Source of the DNA: an uncultured Winogradskyella sp.
Lineage (GTDB): Bacteria > Bacteroidota > Bacteroidia > Flavobacteriales > Flavobacteriaceae
NCBI RefSeq assembly: GCF_947496485.1
Contig: NZ_CANMCZ010000005.1
Span: forward strand, 124,001 to 188,000
Direction: 5' to 3'
Length of the DNA: 64,000 nucleotides
Shown here: positions 52,339 to 61,002 of the stretch, in pieces
Layout of the letters: each line of letters opens with the position of its first letter
Position numbering within the stretch: the stretch's first letter is position 1
The notes under the pieces: generated by a model
The model's database searches: none
What the model saw: only the letters and a program-made list of their open reading frames with translations
Told to the model about the DNA's origin: nothing
Program-made: the position numbers and the translations under genes

Positions 52339-52953
52339 ATGCGAAAAATACTATTTGGTGTTATTATTACTTTAATTGTTCTCTTTACATTTAAATATTG
52401 TGGAGATAGAAAAGAAGACAAAATTATATTACAAGAAAACTCTGCTTTAATACAAGAACAACTCAAAAATGTGAGTAAACTTGTCGTTACCGAAGGTCAC
52501 TTTAGTGAAGTTTTTAGCTATAAGAATTCTAAAGCCATTTTTGGTGATTTATTAGAAGCAGAGAAGAAAGCCTTAGTTGTTGTAAATGCAGATGTAACTG
52601 TAGCATACGATTTAAGTAAGATTGAATACAACGTAAATGAAGAAACTAAGACTTTGGAAATTTTAAGTATTCCAGAAGAAGAAATAAAAATCAATCCAGA
52701 TTTTGAATATTATGATATTCAAGCTGATTTTTTGAACCAGTTTGAAGCGAAAGACTACAACGAAATTAAAGAGACGGTTAATGCATCATTGATGAAAAAG
52801 ATTGAGGCTTCAGATCTAAAATCTAATGCACAGAATAGGTTGATTAGTGAACTTTCTAAGTTTTTTATTCTAACTAATTCTTTGGGTTGGACATTGGAGT
52901 ATAATCAAACACCTGTTGAGTCTCTTGAAGTTTTAAGGTCCCTAAAATTATAG
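52339..52953 (+). CDS. DUF4230 membrane-anchored protein
   Basis: A 204-residue protein with one N-terminal hydrophobic helix (ILFGVIITLIVLFTFKYC) that anchors it in the inner membrane, and a periplasmic DUF4230 domain (LVVTEGHFSEVFSYKNS ... KKALVVVNADVTVAYDLSKI ... EIKETVNASLMKKIEASD). The domain family is widespread and uncharacterised. Its last 6 bases overlap the convergent rhodanese gene. Confidence 0.85.
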   Translation: MRKILFGVIITLIVLFTFKYCGDRKEDKIILQENSALIQEQLKNVSKLVVTEGHFSEVFSYKNSKAIFGDLLEAEKKALVVVNADVTVAYDLSKIEYNVNEETKTLEILSIPEEEIKINPDFEYYDIQADFLNQFEAKDYNEIKETVNASLMKKIEASDLKSNAQNRLISELSKFFILTNSLGWTLEYNQTPVESLEVLRSLKL

Positions 52954-53253
52954 TTTGTTTTTTAAGCTTACCCAACCACCACCATTAATGGCATCAATAT
53001 TTTTGAGCGTTAAAAATTTTGCCGCTTTTGCAGACCGTACTCCACTTGCACAGCAAGCTATGACCGGTTTATCTAACTTTTTGACTTCATCAAATCTATT
53101 ATTTAATTCGTCTAATGGAATATGTACTGCGTTTTCAATGTGTCCAGCATCCCATTCGCGCCGTGATCTTACATCTAAAATAATGGCTCCGTTTTCAATA
53201 TAATCTTCAACGCGATGCTTTTTAGCTCCAAAAATAAAATCTAAAAACCCCAT
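52948..53253 (-). CDS. rhodanese-like single-domain protein
   Basis: A 101-residue protein: AIILDVRSRREWDAGHIENAVHIPLDEL and the active-site loop CCASGVRSAKAA with the catalytic cysteine. It could transfer sulfane sulfur in the cytoplasm. There is no signal peptide, unlike the periplasmic PspE type. The family length of about 100 is normal. It is divergent from the TetR gene 49 bp away. Confidence 0.9.
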   Translation of the reverse strand: MGFLDFIFGAKKHRVEDYIENGAIILDVRSRREWDAGHIENAVHIPLDELNNRFDEVKKLDKPVIACCASGVRSAKAAKFLTLKNIDAINGGGWVSLKNKL

Positions 53254-53302
53254 AGCTTCTTTTTTGCTTAAATTTACGAATTATAACACCATATTGTAAT
53301 AG

Positions 53303-53872
53303 TTGAAGCCAGAAACACGTAAAGAGGAAATTATAAGAGTAGCTGCTAAGTTATTCAAAGAAAAAGGTTATAGTGCTGTAACCATGCGCGATTTGGCAAA
53401 GGCTATGGGAATAAAAGCTGCGAGTTTATACAACCATATTAATTCAAAACAAGATATACTAAACGCTATTATTATCAATTTGGCAGAAGAATTTACAGCT
53501 GGTATGAAACTGGTTCAATCTTCAGGTGAAAATTGCATCGGTAAACTCAATCGAATAATAGAACTGCACGTTAGAATTTCTAGTCAGAACATTTACGGAA
53601 TGGCATCGTTAAATAATGATTGGATGCACTTGGAGGAAAAACTTGACTATTATCAAAGATTGCGTATTGATTATGAAGATGATTTCAGAGCAATTTTGAA
53701 GCAAGGAATAACGTCAGGTGAAATAGTAGATGTTAACCCAGAAGTTATGATGTTTTCAATATTAACTACACTACGTTCACTCTACCTTTGGATCCCTAAA
53801 AAGGAAGAACTTAACTTAGAAGAATTGTCAAATACCTTAAATCAAATCTTGATTAAGGGTATTAACAAATAG
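53303..53872 (+). CDS. TetR/AcrR family regulator, probable repressor of phenylacetate degradation
   Basis: A 189-residue regulator with the TetR DNA-binding domain at the N-terminus (EEIIRVAAKLFKEKGYSAVTMRDLAKAMGIKAASLYNHINSK) and a ligand-binding helical domain. The start is a TTG; no upstream ATG is available. It lies 68 bp upstream of paaE in the same direction, with a perfect dyad between them. A PaaR-like role, with phenylacetyl-CoA as inducer, is inferred from context. Confidence 0.87.
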   Translation: MKPETRKEEIIRVAAKLFKEKGYSAVTMRDLAKAMGIKAASLYNHINSKQDILNAIIINLAEEFTAGMKLVQSSGENCIGKLNRIIELHVRISSQNIYGMASLNNDWMHLEEKLDYYQRLRIDYEDDFRAILKQGITSGEIVDVNPEVMMFSILTTLRSLYLWIPKKEELNLEELSNTLNQILIKGINK

Positions 53873-53888
53873 TTAAGATTAAATTTTA

Positions 53889-53896
53889 TAACTTTG
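53889..53896 (+). promoter_or_regulatory. putative paa operon promoter -7 element
   Basis: TAACTTTG exactly matches TAnnTTTG, 44 bp before the paaE ATG and 6 bp before the operator-like dyad. Confidence 0.55.
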
Positions 53897-53902
53897 TCAA
53901 AT

Positions 53903-53922
53903 AAACTAACACTTGTTAGTTT
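53903..53922 (+). promoter_or_regulatory. probable TetR operator of the paa operon
   Basis: AAACTAAC (53903-53910) and GTTAGTTT (53915-53922) form a perfect 8-bp inverted repeat around a 4-nt spacer, placed over the expected transcription start. This is the size and position expected for a TetR-family repressor site. Confidence 0.6.
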
Positions 53923-53938
53923 AATCTTTAAAGATTAA
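53921..53938 (+). promoter_or_regulatory. 18-bp perfect palindrome at the paaE start
   Basis: TTAATCTTTAAAGATTAA is fully self-complementary and ends two bases before the paaE ATG. It overlaps the TetR dyad by two bases. It may be a second operator or an RNA hairpin that covers the start region. Confidence 0.4.
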
Positions 53939-53940
53939 AT

Positions 53941-55014
53941 ATGGCAGAATTTCATAATCTAAAGGTTGAGAATATTTATAAAGAAACAGAAGATACTTCA
54001 GTAGTTACTTTTGAAATTCCTACTGAGCTACTTAATACATTTGAATTTAAACAAGGTCAACATTTAACCTTAAAAGCTGACATTGATGGCGAGGATGTGC
54101 GTAGGTCTTATTCGTTATGTTCGAGTCCCTATGAAAATCGTTGGCAAGTAGCAGTTAAGCAAATTTTAGGTGGAAAATTTTCAACCTATGTCAATGAAAG
54201 ACTAAAAGCAGGTGATACTATAGAGGTGATGTCACCAAGTGGAACATTTGGTGTCGAGGTAAATCCTGAAAAAGCTAAAAACTATTTATTTTTTGCTGCA
54301 GGAAGTGGTATAACACCAGTACTTTCAATGATTAAAGCACATTTAAAGTCTGAACCAAACTCTACTTGTAAACTTTTTTATGTCAATAAAACAGCTAAAT
54401 CTATTATCTTTAAAGAAGAATTAGAACAGCTTAGAAACACCTATTTTGGGAGGCTTGAGATTTATTATTTCTTAACCAAAGAGCGTCGAGATATAGAATT
54501 ATTCAACGGAAGATTTGATGATGAAAAAATGCAGGTGCTTACTAAGACGTTTATAGATATTCCAGATACAAGTGAAGTTTTCCTTTGTGGACCAGAGAAA
54601 ATGGTTAACTATGTGAGTGAATATCTTATTAACGCTGGTTTATCAAAAGAATTGGTGCATTATGAATTGTTCGTCACTGGGTTGTCAGAAGAAGATATAA
54701 AACGACAGGAACGCTTAGCGCAGCAAAATGTTGAAGGTACAGAAGTTATTATTGTAGATGGCGGAAAAGAATTTGCATTTACAATGACAAAAGAGTTTGA
54801 TAATATTTTGGACGCAGCATTAAACGCAGGAGCAGATTTGCCATTCGCATGCAAAGGTGGTGTCTGTAGTACGTGTAAATGTGAGGTAAAACAAGGTGGA
54901 GTTGAAATGAAAATTAACTATGCACTAGATGATAAAGAAGTAAGTCAGAATTTAGTATTAAGCTGTCAAGCAGTTCCGACGACAGATAAAGTTGTTGTAG
55001 ATTTTGACGTATAA
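53941..55014 (+). CDS. paaE: 1,2-phenylacetyl-CoA epoxidase reductase subunit PaaE
   Basis: Passes electrons from NADPH through FAD and a 2Fe-2S centre to the PaaAC oxygenase. The 357-residue protein has a ferredoxin reductase module (RRSYSLCSSPYE for FAD, FFAAGSGITPVLSMI for the nucleotide) and a C-terminal plant-type ferredoxin with C304, C309 and C312 (CKGGVCSTC) and a fourth cysteine in LSCQ near residue 342. Here paaE is first in the operon rather than after paaD as in E. coli. Confidence 0.94.
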   Translation: MAEFHNLKVENIYKETEDTSVVTFEIPTELLNTFEFKQGQHLTLKADIDGEDVRRSYSLCSSPYENRWQVAVKQILGGKFSTYVNERLKAGDTIEVMSPSGTFGVEVNPEKAKNYLFFAAGSGITPVLSMIKAHLKSEPNSTCKLFYVNKTAKSIIFKEELEQLRNTYFGRLEIYYFLTKERRDIELFNGRFDDEKMQVLTKTFIDIPDTSEVFLCGPEKMVNYVSEYLINAGLSKELVHYELFVTGLSEEDIKRQERLAQQNVEGTEVIIVDGGKEFAFTMTKEFDNILDAALNAGADLPFACKGGVCSTCKCEVKQGGVEMKINYALDDKEVSQNLVLSCQAVPTTDKVVVDFDV

Positions 55015-55035
55015 AATATATAGAAAAAGAAAAAT

Positions 55036-55072
55036 CGCTTATGGCCAAAAGCCAATAGCTAAAAGCTAAAAA
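55036..55072. repeat. short direct repeats (GCCAAAA / AGCTAAAA type)
   Basis: The gap between paaE and paaA carries repeated 7-8 nt units, GCCAAAAGCC then AGCTAAAAGCTAAAA, with no open frame. Likely slippage-derived spacer. Confidence 0.45.
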
Positions 55073-55075
55073 ACT

Positions 55076-56032
55076 ATGAGTGAAGAACAAATTAGAAGTT
55101 TAGAGAAACAATTCGAAGAGCGTATCGCAAGAGACGAAAAAATCGAACCAAAAGATTGGATGCCAGAAAAGTACCGTAAAACACATATCAGGCAAATGTC
55201 GCAACACGCGCACTCTGAAATTGTAGGTATGCTTCCTGAAGGTAACTGGATTACAAGGGCACCATCTTTAAGACGAAAAGTAGCATTATTGGCTAAGGTT
55301 CAAGACGAAGCTGGTCATGGATTATATCTGTATTCAGCAACTGAAACTTTAGGTATTTCTCGAGACGAAATGTACGAGCAATTACATACTGGGAAAGCAA
55401 AATATTCTTCAATATTTAACTACCCAACAATTACTTGGGCAGATATGGGAGCTATTGGATGGTTAGTAGATGGTGCAGCAATAATTAATCAAGTGCCATT
55501 ATGTAATACATCGTATGGACCATATGCAAGAGCAATGATTCGTGTTTGTAAAGAAGAAAGTTTTCATCAAAGACAAGGATTTGAGATAATGATGAAACTG
55601 GCGAATGGTACATCAGAACAAAAGGATATGGCACAAGATGCCCTAAATCGTTGGTGGTGGCCGAGTTTAATGATGCTAGGCCCAACAGATGATGTTTCTG
55701 TACACACAGCGCAATCTATGAAATGGAAATTAAAACGTAAGTCTAATGATGATTTGCGTCAGCAATTTATAGATCAAACAGTTCCTCAAGCAGAATTAAT
55801 TGGACTTACAATTCCAGATCCAGATTTAAAATGGAATGAAGAGCGTGGTAGTTATGATTTTGGTGAAATTGATTGGGATGAGTTTTGGCAAGTAGTTAAA
55901 GGTCATGGACCTATGAACAAAGAACGAATGAAAGCAAGAGTTGGAGCCTGGGAAGAAGGAGAATGGGTTAGAGATGCAGCCATGGCTCATGCAGAAAAGA
56001 AACAAACTAGAAAAGAAAAACAAGCAGTTTAA
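55076..56032 (+). CDS. paaA: 1,2-phenylacetyl-CoA epoxidase catalytic subunit PaaA
   Basis: The di-iron oxygenase subunit that epoxidises the ring of phenylacetyl-CoA. The 318-residue protein shows the two iron-ligand helices [14 protein letters not shown] (ExxH) and [16 protein letters not shown] (ExxH), as well as [14 protein letters not shown]. Length and motifs are complete. It forms a complex with PaaC and PaaB, both encoded next. Confidence 0.96.
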   Translation: MSEEQIRSLEKQFEERIARDEKIEPKDWMPEKYRKTHIRQMSQHAHSEIVGMLPEGNWITRAPSLRRKVALLAKVQDEAGHGLYLYSATETLGISRDEMYEQLHTGKAKYSSIFNYPTITWADMGAIGWLVDGAAIINQVPLCNTSYGPYARAMIRVCKEESFHQRQGFEIMMKLANGTSEQKDMAQDALNRWWWPSLMMLGPTDDVSVHTAQSMKWKLKRKSNDDLRQQFIDQTVPQAELIGLTIPDPDLKWNEERGSYDFGEIDWDEFWQVVKGHGPMNKERMKARVGAWEEGEWVRDAAMAHAEKKQTRKEKQAV

Positions 56033-56043
56033 AATATAAAATT

Positions 56044-56331
56044 ATGTCAACAAAAAACTGGCCACTTTGGGAAATCTTCGTAAGAAGTAAAAACGGATTA
56101 GAACACAGGCATTGTGGTAGTCTGCATGCTGCAGATGCCGAAATGGCGCTAGAAAATGCTCGTGATGTATATACCAGAAGAAATGAAGGGGTAAGTATTT
56201 GGGTTGTAGAATCTAAAAATATCACAGCTTCAAATCCAGAAAATAACGGTGAGTTATTTGAACCTGCCCAAGACAAGGTGTATCGTCACCCAACTTTTTA
56301 CGATTTACCAGACGAAGTAAAACATATGTAA
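56044..56331 (+). CDS. paaB: 1,2-phenylacetyl-CoA epoxidase subunit PaaB
   Basis: A 95-residue protein: WPLWEIFVRSKNGLEHRHCGSLHAADAEMALENARDVYTRR is the conserved PaaB core. It bridges the PaaAC subcomplexes. The stop overlaps the paaC start by one base. Confidence 0.95.
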   Translation: MSTKNWPLWEIFVRSKNGLEHRHCGSLHAADAEMALENARDVYTRRNEGVSIWVVESKNITASNPENNGELFEPAQDKVYRHPTFYDLPDEVKHM

Positions 56332-57083
56332 TGAAAGATAATTTATATAATTACTTATTGGGTATTGCTGACAATTCTTTAATTCTTGGTCAAAGAATGG
56401 GAGAATTGTGTGGTCATGGTCCGAGTCTAGAAACTGATATCGCATGCACCAATATATCCTTGGATTTATTTGGACAAGTACGTAGCTATTTTCAATATGC
56501 TGCCAAGATAGCTGGTGATGGAAGAACTGAAGATGATATTGCAATGCTACGTAAAGAGCGAGAGTACAAAAATGTATTATTGGTAGAGCAACCAAATACA
56601 AATTTTGCTTACACAATTGGAAGACAATTTTTATTTGATGTATACCATTTAGCTTTTTTATCAGAGTTACAGAAGAGTAAGGATTTAACGCTTTCAGCTA
56701 TTGCAAATAAATGCATTAAAGAGGTAAGCTATCACGAACGTTTTTCATCAGATTGGGTAAAACGTTTAGGTGACGGAACTGAAGAGAGTAAGGGGAAAAT
56801 GCAAGAAGCGATTAATGATCTGTGGACTTATACGGATGAATTGTTTCATCAAACTAAAGTAGATAAAGCAATGGTTATTGAAGGTATTGGCGTGGATGTT
56901 ACTAAATTAAAAGAGAGCTATTATAGACAAGTCAGTGAACTTTTAGAAGAAGCAACACTTCAAATACCTGAGTCTAAATATTTTCAAAAAGGAGGTAAAG
57001 AAGGTATTCACACTGAACATTTAGGTTATATTCTAGCTGAATTACAGTATATGCAGCGTGCTTATCCTAATATGGAATGGTGA
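56331..57083 (+). CDS. paaC: 1,2-phenylacetyl-CoA epoxidase structural subunit PaaC
   Basis: A 250-residue ferritin-like protein paralogous to PaaA, with RMGELCGHGPSLETDIACTNISLD, SYHERFSSDWVKRLGDGTEES and HTEHLGYILAELQYMQR. It is needed for structure and for interaction with PaaE rather than for catalysis. It overlaps paaB by one base. Confidence 0.95.
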   Translation: MKDNLYNYLLGIADNSLILGQRMGELCGHGPSLETDIACTNISLDLFGQVRSYFQYAAKIAGDGRTEDDIAMLRKEREYKNVLLVEQPNTNFAYTIGRQFLFDVYHLAFLSELQKSKDLTLSAIANKCIKEVSYHERFSSDWVKRLGDGTEESKGKMQEAINDLWTYTDELFHQTKVDKAMVIEGIGVDVTKLKESYYRQVSELLEEATLQIPESKYFQKGGKEGIHTEHLGYILAELQYMQRAYPNMEW

Positions 57084-57100
57084 TAAAACTTTGATTTGTT

Positions 57101-57125
57101 ATCCTGAACTAGTTTCAGGATCTCA
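57101..57125. repeat. dispersed palindromic repeat, copy in the paaC-paaD gap
   Basis: ATCCTGAACTAGTTTCAGG plus ATCTCA; the arms ATCCTGAA and TTTCAGGAT can form a hairpin. It is nearly identical to the copy at 57649 and matches a diverged copy at 20332. Confidence 0.7.
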
Positions 57126-57135
57126 TTATTAAAAT

Positions 57136-57636
57136 ATGACAAGCACTCAACAAAATATAGATAAAGAATTAATAGGAATACTAGAACAGGTTTCAGATCC
57201 TGAAATCCCAGTTTTGTCTATAATGGATATGGGAGTTGTGCGATCTGCTGTAATAATTAATGATGTTGTTAAGGTTGAAATTACACCTACCTATAGTGGC
57301 TGTCCTGCAATGGATGTTATTGGTGATGATATAAAAAAAGCACTAAAAGATGCAGGTTATGAGTCTGATATTGATTTGATTTTACATCCTGCCTGGACGA
57401 CAGATTGGATTACACCTAGAGGTCGTAAGGCCTTGGAAGATTACGGAATAGCGGCACCATTAGATGCTGAAGCAGATAAGGATGTGTTGCTAAACGGTAA
57501 ACGCATGGTAAAGTGCACCAATTGCGGTTCTCAAAACACAAGATTAGTAAGTCAGTTTGGTTCTACGGCATGTAAAGCACAATTTCAATGTGATGATTGT
57601 CAAGAGCCATTTGATTATTTTAAATGTTTGAAATGA
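57136..57636 (+). CDS. paaD: phenylacetate degradation protein PaaD (MIP18/SUF type)
   Basis: A 166-residue protein. The N-terminal DUF59/MIP18 domain (GILEQVSDPEIPVLSIMDMGVVR; EITPTYSGCPAMDVIGDDI) is followed by a C-terminal zinc-ribbon-like part with Cys pairs (CTNCGSQNTRL ... CDDC). It is thought to help install the iron-sulfur cluster in PaaE. It lies 52 bp after paaC, with a palindromic repeat in between. Confidence 0.93.
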   Translation: MTSTQQNIDKELIGILEQVSDPEIPVLSIMDMGVVRSAVIINDVVKVEITPTYSGCPAMDVIGDDIKKALKDAGYESDIDLILHPAWTTDWITPRGRKALEDYGIAAPLDAEADKDVLLNGKRMVKCTNCGSQNTRLVSQFGSTACKAQFQCDDCQEPFDYFKCLK

Positions 57637-57648
57637 CAATATGTTATC

Positions 57649-57673
57649 ATCCTGAACTTGTTTCAGGATCTCA
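57649..57673. repeat. dispersed palindromic repeat, copy in the paaD-VOC gap
   Basis: ATCCTGAACTTGTTTCAGG plus ATCTCA, differing from the 57101 copy by one base. The arms can form a hairpin in the mRNA between paaD and the next gene. Confidence 0.7.
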
Positions 57674-57716
57674 TGAAGAAAAATAATTTTTAAAAAAATT
57701 GAAGTCCAATTAAGGT

Positions 57717-58103
57717 ATGAGCGACAATAAACCTTTGATGTTAGGATTACGAACAACTATTTATATGGTTAGTGATATCGTTGAAGGCACAGAATGGTAT
57801 TCAAAAGCTTTTAATACAAAGCCCTATTTTAATGAACCTTTTTATGTTGGCTTTAATATTGGTGGATACGAATTAGGTCTACAATCCGAAGAAAGAGATA
57901 TCAACTTAAAAACGGAGAATGTATATTCATATTGGGGAGTTGAAGACATAGACGAGGCCTATCAGCATTTAATAAATTTAGGCGCATCAAAACACGAAGA
58001 ACCGAATAATGTAGGCGGTGAACTTATGGTTGCAAGTGTTTACGATCCTTGGAAAAACATTATCGGCATTATATATAACCCTTATTTTAAATTACCAGAA
58101 TAA
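57717..58103 (+). CDS. VOC (glyoxalase/bleomycin resistance-like) family protein
   Basis: A 128-residue single-domain protein: LGLRTTIYMVSDIVEGTEWYSKAFN and the closing YDPWKNIIGIIYNP are the paired beta-alpha-beta modules of the vicinal oxygen chelate fold. The substrate is unknown. It is embedded in the paa operon one base before paaG, so it may deal with a reactive side product of ring epoxidation (inference). Confidence 0.83.
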   Translation: MSDNKPLMLGLRTTIYMVSDIVEGTEWYSKAFNTKPYFNEPFYVGFNIGGYELGLQSEERDINLKTENVYSYWGVEDIDEAYQHLINLGASKHEEPNNVGGELMVASVYDPWKNIIGIIYNPYFKLPE

Positions 58104-58104
58104 T

Positions 58105-58887
58105 ATGAGTCATTCAATTGAATTAAAAATTGAAAATAAAGTAGCGTATATAACACTAAACAGACCAGAAGTATTTAACAGCTTCAATCGTGAAATGGCG
58201 TTAAGTCTTCAAAATAATTTGGATGCTTGCGAAGCAAATTCAGAAGTCCGAGCAATTGTTTTAACTGGCAATGGTAAAGCATTTTGTGCAGGCCAGGATT
58301 TAAAAGAAGTTACAGATCCGGAATTAAATCCAGGTTTTAAAAAAATATTAGAAGAGCATTACAATCCTATCATCACAAGATTGCGTTCTATTAAGAAACC
58401 TATCATTGGTGCCGTAAATGGAGTGGCTGCAGGAGCAGGAGCTAACATTGCTTTAGCTTGTGATATTGTCGTTGCTCATGATAAGGTGAGTTTTATTCAA
58501 GCCTTTAGTTTAATTGGTTTAGTTCCTGATAGTGCAGGTACATTCTTTTTACCACGTTTAATTGGTTTTCAAAAAGCACAGGCATTGGCTATGTTAGGAG
58601 ACAAAATTTCGGCGGAAGAGGCAGAAAAAATGGGAATGATTTATAAATCTGTTTCTTTAGATGAATTTGAAGACACTATAAATCAATTAGCAGTGAAACT
58701 GGCTAATATGCCAACAAAAGCGTTAGGTCTTATCAAAGAATTGTTCAATAAGTCCATGACTAATACTCTAGTGGATCAATTAGCTTTAGAATCTAAATTG
58801 CAAATTGAAGCAGCCAGCAGTAATGACTATGCGGAAGGTGTTTCGGCTTTTATTGAAAAACGTAAACCAAATTTCAAAGGGAATTAA
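58105..58887 (+). CDS. paaG: enoyl-CoA hydratase/isomerase, probable PaaG (ring-1,2-epoxyphenylacetyl-CoA isomerase)
   Basis: A 260-residue crotonase: AYITLNRPEVFNSFN, the oxyanion-hole motif GKAFCAGQDLKEV, GAVNGVAAGAGANIALACDIVVA, and the catalytic-region Asp in SLIGLVPDSAGTFFLPRLIG, which fits PaaG. It converts the epoxide to oxepin-CoA. No separate paaF is seen in the window. The frame is open to 58018, but that overlaps the VOC gene; the ATG at 58105 gives the normal N-terminus. Confidence 0.88.
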   Translation: MSHSIELKIENKVAYITLNRPEVFNSFNREMALSLQNNLDACEANSEVRAIVLTGNGKAFCAGQDLKEVTDPELNPGFKKILEEHYNPIITRLRSIKKPIIGAVNGVAAGAGANIALACDIVVAHDKVSFIQAFSLIGLVPDSAGTFFLPRLIGFQKAQALAMLGDKISAEEAEKMGMIYKSVSLDEFEDTINQLAVKLANMPTKALGLIKELFNKSMTNTLVDQLALESKLQIEAASSNDYAEGVSAFIEKRKPNFKGN

Positions 58888-59823
58888 TTGAATAAAGAAA
58901 CCCTCATAGAAGTTCACAATAGAATAAAACCATTTATTCATAAAACACCAGTTTTAAGCTCAAGCTTACTAAATGATATGGTAGGAGCAAATATTGTGTT
59001 TAAATGTGAGAACTTTCAAAAAATGGGAGCTTTCAAAATGAGAGGTGCAGCTAATGCCATACTATCGCTTTCAAATGAAGAAAGAGAACGTGGAGTCGTA
59101 ACGCATTCTTCGGGTAATTTTGCACAAGCCGTATCCTTGGCTGCTAAAAAATTAGATGTTAAGGCTTATATCGTCATGCCAGAAAATGCACCACAGGTTA
59201 AAAAGGATGGTGTAAAGACTTATAAAGGCGAAATCATAGAATGCGAATCTACACCACAAGCAAGAGAAGCTACAGCTGATAAAATAAAGAAAGAAAAGGG
59301 AGCGTCTTTTCTACATCCTTCGAATCAAGATGAGGTTATTTATGGCAACAGTACTGCTGCTATGGAATTGTTAGAAGAATGTCCAGAATTAGACGTAATT
59401 TTAACACCAGTTGGTGGTGGTGGACTTATTGCAGGAACTGCTTTAGCAGCGCATTATTTTTCGGATAACTGCAAAGTTATTGGTGGAGAACCGATGGAAG
59501 CAGATGATGCCTATCGCTCTTTGATTTCGGGTAAAATAGAAACGAATGAAAGTTTTCATACCGTTGCTGATGGCTTAAGAACGCATTTAGGAGATCGTAA
59601 TTTTCCGATTATACAAAAACATGTCGATAAGATTATCCGTGTTGAGGAATATGAAATTATAAATGCAATGCGACTCATTTGGGAGCGCATGAAAATTATT
59701 ATAGAACCTTCTTGCGCTGTACCCTTCGCAGCTGTATTGAAGAATAAAGGAGAATTTAGAGATAAAAATGTCGGCATTATTTTGTCAGGCGGAAATGTAG
59801 ATGTCAAAAATCTACCATTTTAA
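58888..59823 (+). CDS. PLP-dependent threonine/serine dehydratase-like protein
   Basis: A 311-residue fold-type II enzyme. FQKMGAFKMRGAANAI carries the PLP lysine, SSGNFAQAVSLAAK the substrate loop and GGGGLIAGTALA the phosphate loop. There is no C-terminal ACT domain, so it belongs to the catabolic dehydratase/serine racemase group. It starts with TTG directly after the paaG stop. This enzyme has no known role in phenylacetate breakdown, so its presence inside the operon is odd. Confidence 0.87.
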   Translation: MNKETLIEVHNRIKPFIHKTPVLSSSLLNDMVGANIVFKCENFQKMGAFKMRGAANAILSLSNEERERGVVTHSSGNFAQAVSLAAKKLDVKAYIVMPENAPQVKKDGVKTYKGEIIECESTPQAREATADKIKKEKGASFLHPSNQDEVIYGNSTAAMELLEECPELDVILTPVGGGGLIAGTALAAHYFSDNCKVIGGEPMEADDAYRSLISGKIETNESFHTVADGLRTHLGDRNFPIIQKHVDKIIRVEEYEIINAMRLIWERMKIIIEPSCAVPFAAVLKNKGEFRDKNVGIILSGGNVDVKNLPF

Positions 59824-59832
59824 TATAAAACT

Positions 59833-61002
59833 ATGAACGTAGGAATTATAGGTTCTGGAACCATGGGAAGCGGTATTGCACAAGTGGCTGCTACTGCTGG
59901 TTGTCAAGTAAAATTATACGATACAAATCAAGTAGCTCTCGATAGAGCTAAAGCGTCATTAGAAAAAATTCTTCTGCGTCTAATTGAAAAAGGACGAATT
60001 GATTCTGATGAAAAAAATAGAATTAAGTCAAATATTAGTTACGTAGATAACTTGAAAGATTTATCGGATTCAAATCTAACGATCGAAGCCATTATCGAAA
60101 ATCTTGATATTAAAAAGAAAGTCTTTTCAGAGCTTGAAGGTTATGTGGCAGACGATTGTATTATAGCTTCAAATACATCGAGCCTATCTATAGCATCTAT
60201 TGCCGCGTCTTTAAAAAAACCAAAACGTTGTGTCGGCATTCATTTTTTTAATCCAGCACCATTAATGAAATTAGTTGAGGTTATTCCTGCTATTCAAACA
60301 TCTTATGAAGTGCTCGAGAAATCAATCGATACCATTACTAGTTGGAAAAAAGTGGTTGCCGTTGCAAAAGATACACCTGGTTTTATAGTCAATAGAGTCG
60401 CAAGACCATTCTATGGAGAAGCCTTAAGAATCTACGAAGAAGGTATTGCAGACTTTGGAACTATAGATTACAGTCTAAAAACGATTGGTGGATTTAGAAT
60501 GGGACCATTCGAACTCATGGATTTCATTGGTAACGATGTAAATTATACGGTTACAGAAACTGTGTTCACAGCATTTTATTTCGATCCAAGGTACAAGCCG
60601 TCGTTTACTCAAAAACGATTTGCAGAAGCCGGTTATTTAGGTAGAAAGTCTGGAATTGGCTATTATGAATATGATAATAATGGAAAGCGTGTGACTCAGA
60701 GCGATAGCCAAGAATCTTATGACAACGTACTAGCAGAAAAAATATTCAACCGTGTTTTAGTGATGCTCATTAACGAAGCCACAGATGCTCTATTTTTAAA
60801 TATAGCTTCTGCAGAAGATATAGATAATGCCATGACTAAAGGTGTCAATTATCCGAAAGGATTATTAGCTTGGGCAGACGAAAAAGGAATAGATTGGTGT
60901 GTTTCAAAATTAGATGAACTTTATAACGAATACCATGAAGATCGTTACCGTTGTAGTCCACTATTACGCAAGATGAACAGAGAAAATAAGACCTTCTTTT
61001 AA
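59833..61002 (+). CDS. paaH: 3-hydroxyacyl-CoA dehydrogenase, probable PaaH
   Basis: A 389-residue NAD-dependent dehydrogenase. VGIIGSGTMGSGIAQVAATAG is the nucleotide-binding motif, NTSSLSIASIAA and GIHFFNPAPLMKLVEVIP the active-site region with the His, and TPGFIVNRVARPFY the C-terminal domain start. In the pathway it would oxidise the 3-hydroxyadipyl-CoA intermediate. The stop is adjacent to paaI with a one-base overlap. Confidence 0.92.
   Translation: MNVGIIGSGTMGSGIAQVAATAGCQVKLYDTNQVALDRAKASLEKILLRLIEKGRIDSDEKNRIKSNISYVDNLKDLSDSNLTIEAIIENLDIKKKVFSELEGYVADDCIIASNTSSLSIASIAASLKKPKRCVGIHFFNPAPLMKLVEVIPAIQTSYEVLEKSIDTITSWKKVVAVAKDTPGFIVNRVARPFYGEALRIYEEGIADFGTIDYSLKTIGGFRMGPFELMDFIGNDVNYTVTETVFTAFYFDPRYKPSFTQKRFAEAGYLGRKSGIGYYEYDNNGKRVTQSDSQESYDNVLAEKIFNRVLVMLINEATDALFLNIASAEDIDNAMTKGVNYPKGLLAWADEKGIDWCVSKLDELYNEYHEDRYRCSPLLRKMNRENKTFF

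Noticed and set aside
57544..57756. 70-codon minus-strand frame containing HEILKQVQDD
   Set aside because: The protein-like motif is a translation of the palindromic repeat at 57649, not a gene.
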